Origin: Clostridia bacterium
GTDB taxonomy: Bacteria > Bacillota > Clostridia > Oscillospirales > CAG-272
Assembly: GCA_017505785.1 (NCBI GenBank)
Contig: JAFVOQ010000053.1
Location: forward strand, 1 to 44,103
Direction: 5' to 3'
DNA: 44,103 nt
The notes beneath the pieces are model-generated. The model did no database searches and was not told the origin of the DNA. It was given only the letters and a program-made list of their open reading frames with translations. Below, piece after piece: positions 25,688 to 33,702 of the stretch. The position numbers and the translations under genes were made by a program. Each line of letters begins with the position of its first letter. The first letter of the stretch is position 1.

Positions 25688-25739
25688 TTTTGTGAACCTG
25701 CGGCAAATTCACAAAATCTTCACAACTATAATTTATAAT
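25688..25739 (+). promoter_or_regulatory. Inverted-repeat operator candidate and promoter before the foldase gene
   Basis: TTTTGTGAA (25688-25696) and TTCACAAAA (25708-25716) are perfect inverted repeats 11 bp apart, and a third half-site TTCACAA lies at 25720-25726. Two TATAAT hexamers follow (25727-25732 and 25734-25739). The half-sites equal those of Rex operators (TTGTGAA/TTCACAA), but the Rex spacer is normally 4 bp. Confidence 0.5.
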
Positions 25740-25783
25740 ATTCTTATATTTTTTTGATCCGACGATCGGAAAGGGAGTCGATT

Positions 25784-26932
25784 ATGAAACGTACACCTCG
25801 CATAGTGGTGCTTTTGCTGGCAGCGATGCTGTTGCTTGTGAGTCTGACCTCCTGTGGGGCGGCGCGGCCTGTGTATGCCTCCCCGCGTGCTACAAAGACG
25901 GTGGCAACCGTGGGTGATGTGGAGATCCTTTATGAGGAGCTGTATTTTATTACCATGCGCTATATCGGTGAGCTTAAGCTTACATACGGTGAAAATGCGC
26001 TTGATGACGAGGCGCACCGCCGTGAGCTTGAGGAGTTTGTGTGGGCAAGTCTTGTTTCACGCGATACGGCACTGATCTCTCTTGGCTACGAGTACGGTAT
26101 TGACGTATACAAGGGCGATATTGCCGATAGTGTGCAAACCTTTATGGATACCATGATCGCGGATAATTTTGAAGGTGATCGGAAAGCCTATATCGAGGAG
26201 CTTGCCACGATATATATGACCGATCATTATGCACGCAAGTATATTGGCGTGGAATATTATCTTGCCAATGATATCGTGATAGAAATGGCAAAGCGTGAGG
26301 AGCTTTGCACCGATGAGGCTACCATTTTGGCAACGCTCAGGAGTGATAAGTTTATTCGCACCGTGCACGTGTTTATCAGTAAAACGAATGACATGTATAC
26401 CGATGCCGAGAACCGCGCGCATGCGGCGGAGCTTCATGCGGCGATCACTGCCACCGCCGATGAAGATCTGCGCTTTAACGCGATGTTTGATGCCATTGGC
26501 GGCAAATACAACAACGATTTTGGCGATCCGCTTGGAAAGGGCTATTATTTCACCTACGGCGAAATGGATGAGGCTTACGAAAAGGCGGCATTTGCACTGG
26601 CGGACTTTGGCGTTAGTGACGTGGTGGAAACCGACGACGGGTATTATATCATCATGCGCTTGCCAAAGGATGAAGCGTATATTGACCAACATTTTGAAAC
26701 GCTCAGAGATAAATCATATTTTGTTACGCTAAACCAAAAGGTTGACGAGAAGCTGGCAGGCATGACGCTCTCCAAAACCAAATTTGGCGAAAAGCTCGAT
26801 CTTACCAATCTTGCGCCCATTGATCCCGACGGGGGCAACGTGCTGATCGTCACGGTTTCGATCGCTGTGGGCGTAGCGGTTACCGTCGGCGCCGCGATAC
26901 TGTTTCTTCGGGCGCGCAAAAAACGCAAATAA
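25784..26932 (+). CDS. Membrane-anchored parvulin-type foldase lipoprotein
   Basis: A 382-residue exported protein with lipobox LTSC (C24). After an N-terminal SurA/PrsA-like helical region comes a PPIC-type peptidyl-prolyl isomerase domain (about 185-300: IRTVHVFISK, then GKGYYFTYGEMDEAYEKAAFAL and ETDDGYYIIMRLP). Unusually it ends in a second membrane anchor (LIVTVSIAVGVAVTVGAAIL) and a positive tail, so both ends would be tethered. The function would be folding of secreted proteins outside the membrane. ATG 25784 follows AAGGGAG. Half-sites for a possible regulator lie upstream. Confidence 0.82.
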   Translation: MKRTPRIVVLLLAAMLLLVSLTSCGAARPVYASPRATKTVATVGDVEILYEELYFITMRYIGELKLTYGENALDDEAHRRELEEFVWASLVSRDTALISLGYEYGIDVYKGDIADSVQTFMDTMIADNFEGDRKAYIEELATIYMTDHYARKYIGVEYYLANDIVIEMAKREELCTDEATILATLRSDKFIRTVHVFISKTNDMYTDAENRAHAAELHAAITATADEDLRFNAMFDAIGGKYNNDFGDPLGKGYYFTYGEMDEAYEKAAFALADFGVSDVVETDDGYYIIMRLPKDEAYIDQHFETLRDKSYFVTLNQKVDEKLAGMTLSKTKFGEKLDLTNLAPIDPDGGNVLIVTVSIAVGVAVTVGAAILFLRARKKRK

Positions 26933-26986
26933 TATCAAAAACGAATAGCATGTAGGGGCTATTTTGGTTGAAAGGATTCTTCTTTC

Positions 26987-27712
26987 ATGGAAGCTTTGCT
27001 TGAATATCTATTCTTGTTTTGCTCTTGTGCCACCGCAGGGTGGTGTCTTGAGGTCGTATATCGCGCCTTTCGGCACCATAAGGTGGTCAATCCCGGCTTT
27101 TTGACGGGCTGCTGCCTGCCGATCTACGGCATGGGTGGCACCATTCTTTATTTCCTGTCGGGGTTGAAATTCCGCACGCTCCCCAACGAATACGCGCGCA
27201 TTGCCGCTATTCTCCTGATCGCTATGACGGTCATGACCCTCATTGAGCTTATCGGGGGCCTCATTGCGGTAAAATACTTCCGCGTGCGTCTTTGGGATTA
27301 CTCGGGGGAGTGGATGAATTTTCAGGGCGTTATTTGCCCCAAGTTTTCGCTGATCTGGGGGCTGGTGTGTGCCATTTACTATTTCCTGATCTATCCCTTT
27401 ATGCATGGCATTGCTGTGCGTGTGATCGAGCTGCCTTTACTGATCCTCGCCGTTGGCGCATACGCCGGCATTTTCGCGGTCGATCTTGGGCATTCCTTAC
27501 GCATTATGCAGCGTTTGCGCAATTACGCGGCGCAGATGCGTACACACATCAATCTCGACCAGCTCAAGGCAAACGCCAAGGATCACTTCCGCCGCGAGCT
27601 TGGCAAAAAGCGTCCGTTTAATTTCTATCGCATGATCAATTTTTATATGACCGATGTGCACGGCTACCGTGATCAGATCAATCGCAAGTGGGGCAGCAAG
27701 CATGAAAAATAA
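26987..27712 (+). CDS. PF06541 family membrane protein
   Basis: A 241-residue protein with about five membrane segments, matching the PF06541 family (annotated as putative ABC transporter type IV, CmpB). Typical features are the N-terminal CSCATAGWCLEVVYRAFRHHKVVNPGFLTGCCLPIYG and the middle RLWDYSGEWMNFQGVICPKFSLIWG, given here without sequence beyond these motifs. It carries no ATPase domain and its transport role is unproven. Its last codons overlap the HD gene by 11 bp. GTAGGGGCT at 26952, just upstream, may be a worn REP head. Confidence 0.85.
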   Translation: MEALLEYLFLFCSCATAGWCLEVVYRAFRHHKVVNPGFLTGCCLPIYGMGGTILYFLSGLKFRTLPNEYARIAAILLIAMTVMTLIELIGGLIAVKYFRVRLWDYSGEWMNFQGVICPKFSLIWGLVCAIYYFLIYPFMHGIAVRVIELPLLILAVGAYAGIFAVDLGHSLRIMQRLRNYAAQMRTHINLDQLKANAKDHFRRELGKKRPFNFYRMINFYMTDVHGYRDQINRKWGSKHEK

Positions 27713-28193
27713 AACTGTGGATTATACGCTTTTTGATGAGGTCTGCCGTGAGGTGATCACGGCAGCTAGATATGAGGAAATGAAGCGTTACATATCTCAT
27801 TCCGACATCACCGTATACCAGCATTGCCTAAAGGTGGCGCGGCTTGCCTATACCATGGCAGCAAGCAGAAAGAAAACAAAATGCGACCTGCGCGCGCTTG
27901 TGCGGGGTGCTTTGCTGCATGATTACTATCTTTACGATTGGCATGACCCGAACAAGGGCTTCCGCTGGCACGGATTTAAGCATCATCGCTTTGCGCTTGC
28001 CAATGCCGAGCAGGATTATGCGCTTACCGAAAAGGAGAAGCATATCATTTACACGCATATGTTTCCACTCACCTTTTGGTGCGTGCCGCGCTGCCGTGAG
28101 GCATGGTACGTAACGATTGCCGATAAGCGCGTGGCAACCGAGGAAACGATGAAGAAATACCGCGACAAAAAGGAAAAAAAGAAAAAAGCATAA
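27702..28193 (+). CDS. HD-domain protein
   Basis: A 163-residue metal-dependent phosphohydrolase-like protein. HD motifs are visible: SVxxH-type YQHCLKVARLAY, then the HD doublet LLHDYYLYDWH, with further histidines (GFKHHRFALANAEQDY). Small HD proteins of this type are common in Clostridia and their substrates are unknown. ATG 27702 lies inside the preceding gene; the upstream open frame to 27654 lacks a ribosome site. The stop is 8 bp before a structured repeat that probably terminates transcription. Confidence 0.8.
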   Translation: MKNKTVDYTLFDEVCREVITAARYEEMKRYISHSDITVYQHCLKVARLAYTMAASRKKTKCDLRALVRGALLHDYYLYDWHDPNKGFRWHGFKHHRFALANAEQDYALTEKEKHIIYTHMFPLTFWCVPRCREAWYVTIADKRVATEETMKKYRDKKEKKKKA

Positions 28194-28201
28194 TAATTGG
28201 G

Positions 28202-28421
28202 GGCTGAGTCAGTTAGCGCCGAACAAAAACACACAAACAGAAAACTGAAAAAGAAAGCCGCTTTATCTGTCAAAAATGGCAGAGAAGGCGGCTTTTTAGG
28301 TAGAAATTCTAACGAATTTCGATTTTTATGTGTGTTTTTTAGGCGCGCTCTTGGCACTCGGCGTATTTTTATACGACTATCGTGCCAAAATCACGCCGTC
28401 ACGCATCTAAATGACTCAGCC
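28202..28421. repeat. Structured foldback element, copy A (220 bp)
   Basis: Terminal inverted repeats GGCTGAGTCA / TGACTCAGCC enclose three nested or successive stems: GCGCC..AAAAACACACA with TGTGTGTTTTTT..GGCGC; a terminator-like inner hairpin (GCCGC..CTGTC / GGCAG..GCGGC, then T run near 28295); and TTGGCAC/GTGCCAA. Copy B at 35206 keeps all three stems with paired base changes. It contains no gene. Confidence 0.82.
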
Positions 28422-28489
28422 TCTCCTTTGTTTGATGCGTGAAGGAGCATTGTTTTCACGACTTTTTCTTCAAGGTGCAAAACGGGCAC

Positions 28490-28518
28490 TTGATTTTCTT
28501 TTTTTTATATGTTATACT
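28490..28518 (+). promoter_or_regulatory. Promoter of the dCMP deaminase operon
   Basis: TTGATT at 28490-28495, 17-bp spacer, TATACT at 28513-28518. It drives a close-packed run of genes through tsaD. Confidence 0.75.
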
Positions 28519-28579
28519 GTACTATGTATATTTATCTTTTTGTAGTGATAAGTCAATCCGTTGGTTAAGGAGAATTATT

Positions 28580-29068
28580 ATGGAACGTGTTTCTAAAACA
28601 AATTATTATCTTGATATCGCCCAAACGGTTGCCGAGCGCGCAACCTGTCTGCGCCGCAAATTCGGTGCCATTATCGTGAAAAACGACGTGATCGTTTCCA
28701 CGGGCTACAACGGTGCACCTCGCGGCAGAAAAAATTGCAGTGATCTTGCCTACTGTCAGCGTGAAAAGCTGGGCATCCCGCGCGGTGAGCGTTACGAGCT
28801 GTGTCGCTCTGTGCACGCCGAGCAAAATGCCATTATTGCAGCCCCCCGTGAGCAAATGCTGGGTGCTACCCTGTATATGGCATGCATTTCGCCTGAGGAC
28901 GGGTCGCTGTTTGCCGGCTGCAACAGCTGCATGATGTGTAAGCGCGTGATCCTCAATGCAGGCATTGAAACCGTTGTGGTGCGCGATACGCCAACCGAGT
29001 ACCGTACCATTCGCGTGGCGGATTGGGTGGAGGATGACGATTCGCTCTCCGGGAAATTTGGGTACTGA
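28580..29068 (+). CDS. dCMP deaminase family protein (ComEB-like)
   Basis: A 162-residue zinc deaminase that would convert dCMP to dUMP for dTTP synthesis. The zinc ligands are H79 in SVHAEQNA and C117/C120 in CNSCMMCKR; E81 is the proton shuttle. The usual P-C-x-x-C has serine instead of proline. A second cysteine set (C53, C59, C75) could bind a structural zinc as in some dCMP deaminases. ATG 28580 follows AAGGAG; the upstream open frame to 28439 crosses the promoter and is rejected. The lipoprotein gene starts 3 bp after the stop. Confidence 0.88.
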   Translation: MERVSKTNYYLDIAQTVAERATCLRRKFGAIIVKNDVIVSTGYNGAPRGRKNCSDLAYCQREKLGIPRGERYELCRSVHAEQNAIIAAPREQMLGATLYMACISPEDGSLFAGCNSCMMCKRVILNAGIETVVVRDTPTEYRTIRVADWVEDDDSLSGKFGY

Positions 29069-29071
29069 TGC

Positions 29072-29698
29072 ATGAAGCGTTTTATACTTTTGATGCTGGC
29101 ACTGCTCCTTACGTGTACCGCGTGCAAGAATAGCGATCATACCGTCTTTTTACAGGACGAGGACGGCTATGGCTGTACCGATACCGAAACGGGCATTCAT
29201 TACACAGCCCTCCCGCTTTCCTTTGAGCCTGCCAAGGTTGGCAAGATCCGCGGAGTATATACCGCCAAGGGCTCTGAGCATACATTGACATATTACGAAA
29301 TTCCAACGCTTGATACTGCCTTATATCTTGGTGACAGCGAGCGTGGCGTGTGGTGCGCCGCGGATACGTTGCCAAGCCCCGAGAAGCTGACGCCCACTGC
29401 GCTGCTTGTTTGCGAGGAGCAGGCTGTCAGCGTTGAGATCTATCGCTTCTCCACCGGCACCGACGATGCTGTGATCGCCGAGATCCTAACGCTTTGGTTT
29501 AGCGGGGAGGCGACAGAACAGCCCGAAGGGGAGCGCAGCTTTACGCGCCGCATTAAGCTGCAATCCGCCGAGCTGCCCAATATTTATTATTGCTTTGATT
29601 ATTGCATTTGGGGCGAAAACGCATATTTTTATGAGCTTTTTTCGGGGCGCACGGTTGCTGTGCCCGACTCACTTGCACAGAGATTTGTAGAGGAGTAA
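29072..29698 (+). CDS. Small lipoprotein, unknown
   Basis: A 208-residue protein with signal peptide and lipobox (LTCTACKN, C18 modified). The mature part is rich in beta-type segments and acidic, with no motif I recognise. It is squeezed between the dCMP deaminase and the phosphatase gene in the same operon (3 bp after the former, 11 bp before the latter). Confidence 0.75.
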   Translation: MKRFILLMLALLLTCTACKNSDHTVFLQDEDGYGCTDTETGIHYTALPLSFEPAKVGKIRGVYTAKGSEHTLTYYEIPTLDTALYLGDSERGVWCAADTLPSPEKLTPTALLVCEEQAVSVEIYRFSTGTDDAVIAEILTLWFSGEATEQPEGERSFTRRIKLQSAELPNIYYCFDYCIWGENAYFYELFSGRTVAVPDSLAQRFVEE

Positions 29699-29709
29699 AG
29701 GAGGGGTCT

Positions 29710-30222
29710 ATGCAAAACGTAGCCGAGCTTGTACTGCAAGCACAAGAGCCTACCGAGGCGCCTCGGGCGCGGCGCGTGCTCTTTGTATGTACGGGAAACA
29801 CCTGCCGTTCTCCCATGGCCGCCGCGCTCCTCAATCATATGGTAAGCACGCGCCAGGAAGCGGACAAGCTACAGACCGTGGCTACCTCAGCAGGGCTTCA
29901 CGCCCCCGAGGGGGCACCGATCTCGCCTCATGCAGCCGAGGTGCTGGAGGAGGCGGGGGTATCATGTGCACAGTATGCGTCGCATCGCGCCCGTACCGTA
30001 ACCGAGGATATGATCCGCGAGGCAGACGAGGTGATCGCGATTACAGCAGGCCACGCTATGGAGCTCATGCTCCGCTATCCCGAGCACGCCGCAAAGATCA
30101 ACACGCTGCCCATGGATATTGCCGACCCATACGGCGGCAATAAGGATGTGTATCGGGATTGCCTTACGATGCTTTCTTACGCTATTGCCATGCGCTATTT
30201 TTCGTGTGAGGAAAAAGCATGA
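29710..30222 (+). CDS. Low-molecular-weight phosphatase, YwlE-like
   Basis: A 170-residue low-Mr protein phosphatase. The P-loop is C27-TGNTC-R33-S, and the general acid lies in IADPYGG near 137-143. The threonine after GN (T31) matches the residue that gives Bacillus YwlE its protein-arginine phosphatase activity, so that activity is likely but inferred. An extra ~20 residues precede the catalytic core. ATG 29710 follows AAAGGAGGGG. The stop overlaps rimI by 4 bp. Confidence 0.85.
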   Translation: MQNVAELVLQAQEPTEAPRARRVLFVCTGNTCRSPMAAALLNHMVSTRQEADKLQTVATSAGLHAPEGAPISPHAAEVLEEAGVSCAQYASHRARTVTEDMIREADEVIAITAGHAMELMLRYPEHAAKINTLPMDIADPYGGNKDVYRDCLTMLSYAIAMRYFSCEEKA

Positions 30223-30653
30223 GGGTAGGGAGGATCGCTAAGGAGCATCTTGCGGGCATTGCGGCACTTGAAAAGCTTTCTTTTGCCGCACCCTGGAGTG
30301 AGGATGCGCTATCGTTTCTTTTGCGGGAGGAGGCAGTGGGCTTTGCTTGCCTTGATGATGCGGGAATCCCCGTGGCCTACGCCGGCATGCTAACCGTGCT
30401 TGATGAGGGGCAGATCACCAACGTTGCAACAAATCCCGCCTACCGTCGCCAAGGGCTTGCCGATGCGGTGCTGACGGCACTGCTCACCGAGGCGCGCCTG
30501 CGTGGGCTTGCTACCGTTTCGCTTGAGGTGCGAGAGAGTAATCTCGCTGCGATCTCGCTTTACGAAAAGCATGGCTTTTCGGTGGTTGGCAAACGCAATC
30601 ATTTTTATAAAAATCCGCGTGAGCATGCGCTTGTTATGCTCTGTAGCTTGTAA
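30219..30653 (+). CDS. rimI: Ribosomal-protein-alanine N-acetyltransferase RimI
   Basis: A 144-residue GNAT acetyltransferase for N-terminal alanine of S18 and probably other proteins. Motif A is NVATNPAYRRQGLADAVL (acetyl-CoA loop), and the SLEVRESNLAAISLYEKHGF region is characteristic of RimI. Coupled by ATGA overlap to the phosphatase gene and 15 bp before tsaD. The rimI-tsaD pairing is usual, but the tsaB gene often found just before rimI is not here. Confidence 0.9.
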   Translation: MRVGRIAKEHLAGIAALEKLSFAAPWSEDALSFLLREEAVGFACLDDAGIPVAYAGMLTVLDEGQITNVATNPAYRRQGLADAVLTALLTEARLRGLATVSLEVRESNLAAISLYEKHGFSVVGKRNHFYKNPREHALVMLCSL

Positions 30654-30668
30654 AAGTAGAGGAATGTA

Positions 30669-31685
30669 ATGTATATTTTGGGAATGGAAACCTCCTGCGA
30701 CGAAACCTCGGTTGCCGTGGTACGTGCCGAGGGGGATGCGCTCAAGATAGAAGCCAATATTGTGGCTTCACAAATAGAAACACACCGCCTTTACGGTGGG
30801 GTCGTGCCGGAGATCGCCAGCCGTGCACATATCGAGGCGATCACAAATATTACCGCTGAGGCACTTTCGGCAGTCGGGATAGCGCCAAAGGATATCGGGG
30901 CGGTTGCCGTTACTGCCTTCCCCGGGCTTATCGGCGCGCTTTTGGTGGGCGTGAATTTTGCGAAATCCTTTGCCTATGCAAACGACCTGCCCCTTGTTGC
31001 CGTGAATCATATCAAGGCGCACGTGGCAGCCTCTTATCTCGGTGCAACGCCCCCAAAGCCTCCCTTTCTTGCGCTGGTGGTATCGGGTGGACATACATCG
31101 CTGTTTGACGTGACCGATTATACCGATTTTCGCGAGATCGGTGCGACGCGTGACGACGCCGCAGGCGAGGCGTTTGATAAGATCGGTCGTGTGATCGGCT
31201 TGCCTTATCCCGGAGGTGCGGCACTTGACCGTCTTGCCCGTGAGGGAAATGCTGAGGCGATCAAATTACCCTTGCCCGCGTTGGGTGGGGAAACGCTGGA
31301 TCTTTCCTTTAGCGGCCTTAAAACCGCGGCACTCAATTATATCAACGGCTGTCGGCAGCAGAGCATTGAGGTGCCGCGTGCCGATCTTGCCGCCTCCTTT
31401 ACCGCTGCCGTGGTGGAGGGGATCGCTCGCAAAACCGAGCAAGCCCTGATCCAAACAGGGCACAGGACATTGGTTATGGCTGGTGGTGTTGCTGCAAATT
31501 CGCATCTGCGCGCACGCCTTGCGTCGCTTTGCCAAAAACGCGGCGTGACCTTTATTGTGCCGCCTGTATCGCTTTGCGGCGATAACGGCGCTATGGTTGC
31601 GGCGGCGGGCTACTTCGAATATTGCAAGGGAAATTTTGCCGATGTGTCGCTGAACGCCTCGGCACTTGATCATATGGATGTGTGA
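30669..31685 (+). CDS. tsaD: tRNA threonylcarbamoyltransferase TsaD
   Basis: Catalytic subunit of the t6A37 tRNA modification complex. The 338-residue ASKHA-fold protein starts with MYILGMETSCDETSVAVV and has metal-binding H114 and H118 (NHIKAH), GGHTSL, GEAFDKIGR, and MAGGVAANSHLR. Partners TsaB and TsaE are not in the window. It is the last gene before the DnaA-box region. Confidence 0.96.
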   Translation: MYILGMETSCDETSVAVVRAEGDALKIEANIVASQIETHRLYGGVVPEIASRAHIEAITNITAEALSAVGIAPKDIGAVAVTAFPGLIGALLVGVNFAKSFAYANDLPLVAVNHIKAHVAASYLGATPPKPPFLALVVSGGHTSLFDVTDYTDFREIGATRDDAAGEAFDKIGRVIGLPYPGGAALDRLAREGNAEAIKLPLPALGGETLDLSFSGLKTAALNYINGCRQQSIEVPRADLAASFTAAVVEGIARKTEQALIQTGHRTLVMAGGVAANSHLRARLASLCQKRGVTFIVPPVSLCGDNGAMVAAAGYFEYCKGNFADVSLNASALDHMDV

Positions 31686-31758
31686 TCCCGTTAAGTGCTT
31701 TTTTAAAGGATCTATTGAGATTTTTATCGGGTCGCCGCGCTTGCGGTGTTGGCAGCGG

Positions 31759-31945
31759 TTTTCCACAACAGTTTTCCGCAGGGCTGTGGAAAACTGCTTT
31801 ATTTGAGATTTTATACAGCTCAATACAGATGAATTTTGCAAAAAAATTTCGCTCTGCGCCTTGTAATACATGGGAAAATGGAATTTTCTGTGGAAAAGTA
31901 TGTGGGAAATGTGGATAACTTTTCCATGGGACAACCTGTGGAAAA
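31759..31945. promoter_or_regulatory. Cluster of five DnaA-box-like 9-mers
   Basis: TTTTCCACA at 31759-31767 and, in the opposite sense, TGTGGAAAA at 31785-31793, 31889-31897 and 31937-31945, plus TGTGGATAA at 31910-31918. The last is the exact complement of the consensus box TTATCCACA; the others differ by one base. TGTGGGAAA at 31901 is a further near-match. The 352-bp gap from tsaD to rex holds no gene. Confidence 0.7.
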
Positions 31946-32037
31946 CCCAAAAACAGGATATTTTCGGCGCGGTGCGACTGCTTTATGGGGCAGGCAAACG
32001 CGTAAAGCTTTAAATTTGATACTGTGAGGAAATAATT

Positions 32038-32739
32038 ATGGAAAAGCAAAAAAAGCGCAAAATGCATGAGGTGGGCGTTGGCGAGGTGAGCCCTGCGGTG
32101 ATCAAAAGATTGCCGCGCTATTTCCGCTATCTGCGTGAGCTTATTCGAAACGGAAAAATGCGTATCAGCTCGGGTGAGCTTGCCGCACTCATGCACGTGA
32201 CGGCATCTCAAATTCGTCAAGATCTAAATTGCTTTGGCGGCTTCGGTCAGCAGGGCTACGGATATAACGTCAACTATCTGTATGCGAAAATTTGCGAGAT
32301 ACTGGGCGTTGGTGAGGGCTATAATGCCATTGTGATCGGTGCGGGTCATCTTGGCAAGGCTCTGGTGCGCAGTCCTATGTTTGAGAAGCGCGGTGTGAAT
32401 ATTTTGGGGCTTTTTGATGTGGATCCTGCACTGATCGGTAAGGTCGTGGGCGATGTAAAGGTTTATGATATGTCAGAGCTTGAAAATTTCTGCGCGCATC
32501 ACGTTGTGGATATTGCTGTTCTTACTTTGCCCAAAAACCATGTTTGTGACGTTGCCGAGCGACTTTGCGCTATTGGTGTTCCCGGTGTTTGGAATTTTAC
32601 GGGCAGTGAATCCGGTGCTTTTGGCTCGGGGGCTGTGATCGAAAACGTACATATCGGCGATTCTCTTATGACGCTTTGCTATGAGTTGCGCTGCAGAGAG
32701 CTTGCTCCCGAGGAGGATAATGACGGTCATGAAGCTTGA
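32038..32739 (+). CDS. rex: Redox-sensing transcriptional repressor Rex
   Basis: A 233-residue NADH-responsive repressor of fermentation and respiration genes. The N-terminal winged helix (RLPRYFRYLREL, ISSGELAALMHVTASQIRQDL) is followed by a Rossmann domain (VIGAGHLGKAL near 100-110) that senses NADH/NAD+. Length and motifs are standard. GAGGAAATAATT precedes ATG 32038. It overlaps the DnaD gene by 11 bp, an unusual pairing with replication functions. Confidence 0.95.
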   Translation: MEKQKKRKMHEVGVGEVSPAVIKRLPRYFRYLRELIRNGKMRISSGELAALMHVTASQIRQDLNCFGGFGQQGYGYNVNYLYAKICEILGVGEGYNAIVIGAGHLGKALVRSPMFEKRGVNILGLFDVDPALIGKVVGDVKVYDMSELENFCAHHVVDIAVLTLPKNHVCDVAERLCAIGVPGVWNFTGSESGAFGSGAVIENVHIGDSLMTLCYELRCRELAPEEDNDGHEA

Positions 32740-33700
32740 ATTTGTTTACGGCAACCATGCTTTGGTTTTGCCTGCAAGCGTGACGGATGCAGGCGTGAAC
32801 GCCACAGCCAATGACTGGCGCGTGCTTTGCGCCTTTGCTAAGGATCAAGCACTGTGCTGTGAGCTTTCACAGGGTATTCCTGCGGTAGCGGAGGCACTTT
32901 CTCTTACCGAGGCGGCGGTTGAGGCCTCGCTTTGCTTTTGGCGTGGTGCCGGTGTGATCGTGCGATCGGGAGAAGTGAAGGGAAAAGAGAAGAAGGCGAA
33001 GGGTGCAGAAAGGGTGATAGCACCCACCAAAACAGTAAAGCCCGTGCCCGAGCGCGGGTTGCCCACGTACAGCACCGAGGAGCTTGCCGATATTGTAGAA
33101 GGGAACAAGGATTTTGGCGCGCTGATCGGTGCCTGCCAGCAGACCTTCGGCAAGATATTTAATACCGCAGAGGTGAATATTATTGCCGGTCTTTCCGACT
33201 TTTTAGGGCTTGAGGGCGATTATATTTTGCTGTTGCTTTCGCATTGCGTGCGTATGGAAAAAAGATCCTTGCGCTATGCGGAAAAAACAGCCCTGTCGCT
33301 GTATGACGACGGCATTACCGATGCCGCCGCACTTGAGGAACGCTTACAGCGCATTGAGATCATGGCAGGTGCCACGGGCAAGATCCGTACCATGTTCGGC
33401 ATGGCATCCCGTGCCTTTACCACTAAGGAAAAGGCAATGATCGAAAAATGGGTGTGCGTGATGAAATATGATACCGAGGTGCTGAGGCTGGCTTACGAAA
33501 GCACGGTGAATGCCATTGGAAAAGCTTCGATCTCTTATGCCAATACGATCCTTGAGCGTTGGTATGCGGAGGGCTACAAGACCGTAGACGACGTCAACCG
33601 TGCTATGGAAGAATACCGCCGGCAAAAGCAGGGCGGCAGCAGCTTTGATGCAGACGATTTCTTTAGTGCAGCTCTTAAAAATACATATGGAGAAGTATAA
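32729..33700 (+). CDS. DnaD-domain replication protein
   Basis: A 323-residue protein with an N-terminal winged-helix-like region, a basic linker (KGKEKKAKGAER) and a C-terminal DnaD domain (from ~215, ending ISYANTILERWYAEGYKTVDDV, the typical YxNxILxxW signature). Such proteins help load the helicase during initiation or restart. ATG 32729 is 12 bp after AGGAGG; ATG 32720, three residues earlier, is 3 bp after it and cannot be excluded. It overlaps rex and precedes the helicase loader by 2 bp. Confidence 0.88.
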   Translation: MKLEFVYGNHALVLPASVTDAGVNATANDWRVLCAFAKDQALCCELSQGIPAVAEALSLTEAAVEASLCFWRGAGVIVRSGEVKGKEKKAKGAERVIAPTKTVKPVPERGLPTYSTEELADIVEGNKDFGALIGACQQTFGKIFNTAEVNIIAGLSDFLGLEGDYILLLLSHCVRMEKRSLRYAEKTALSLYDDGITDAAALEERLQRIEIMAGATGKIRTMFGMASRAFTTKEKAMIEKWVCVMKYDTEVLRLAYESTVNAIGKASISYANTILERWYAEGYKTVDDVNRAMEEYRRQKQGGSSFDADDFFSAALKNTYGEV

Positions 33701-33702
33701 GA

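Noticed and set aside
31759..31945. Chromosomal origin oriC
   Set aside because: DnaA-box-like sites are present, but there is no dnaA/dnaN, no strand switch and no clear AT-rich unwinding region, so only a box cluster is claimed.
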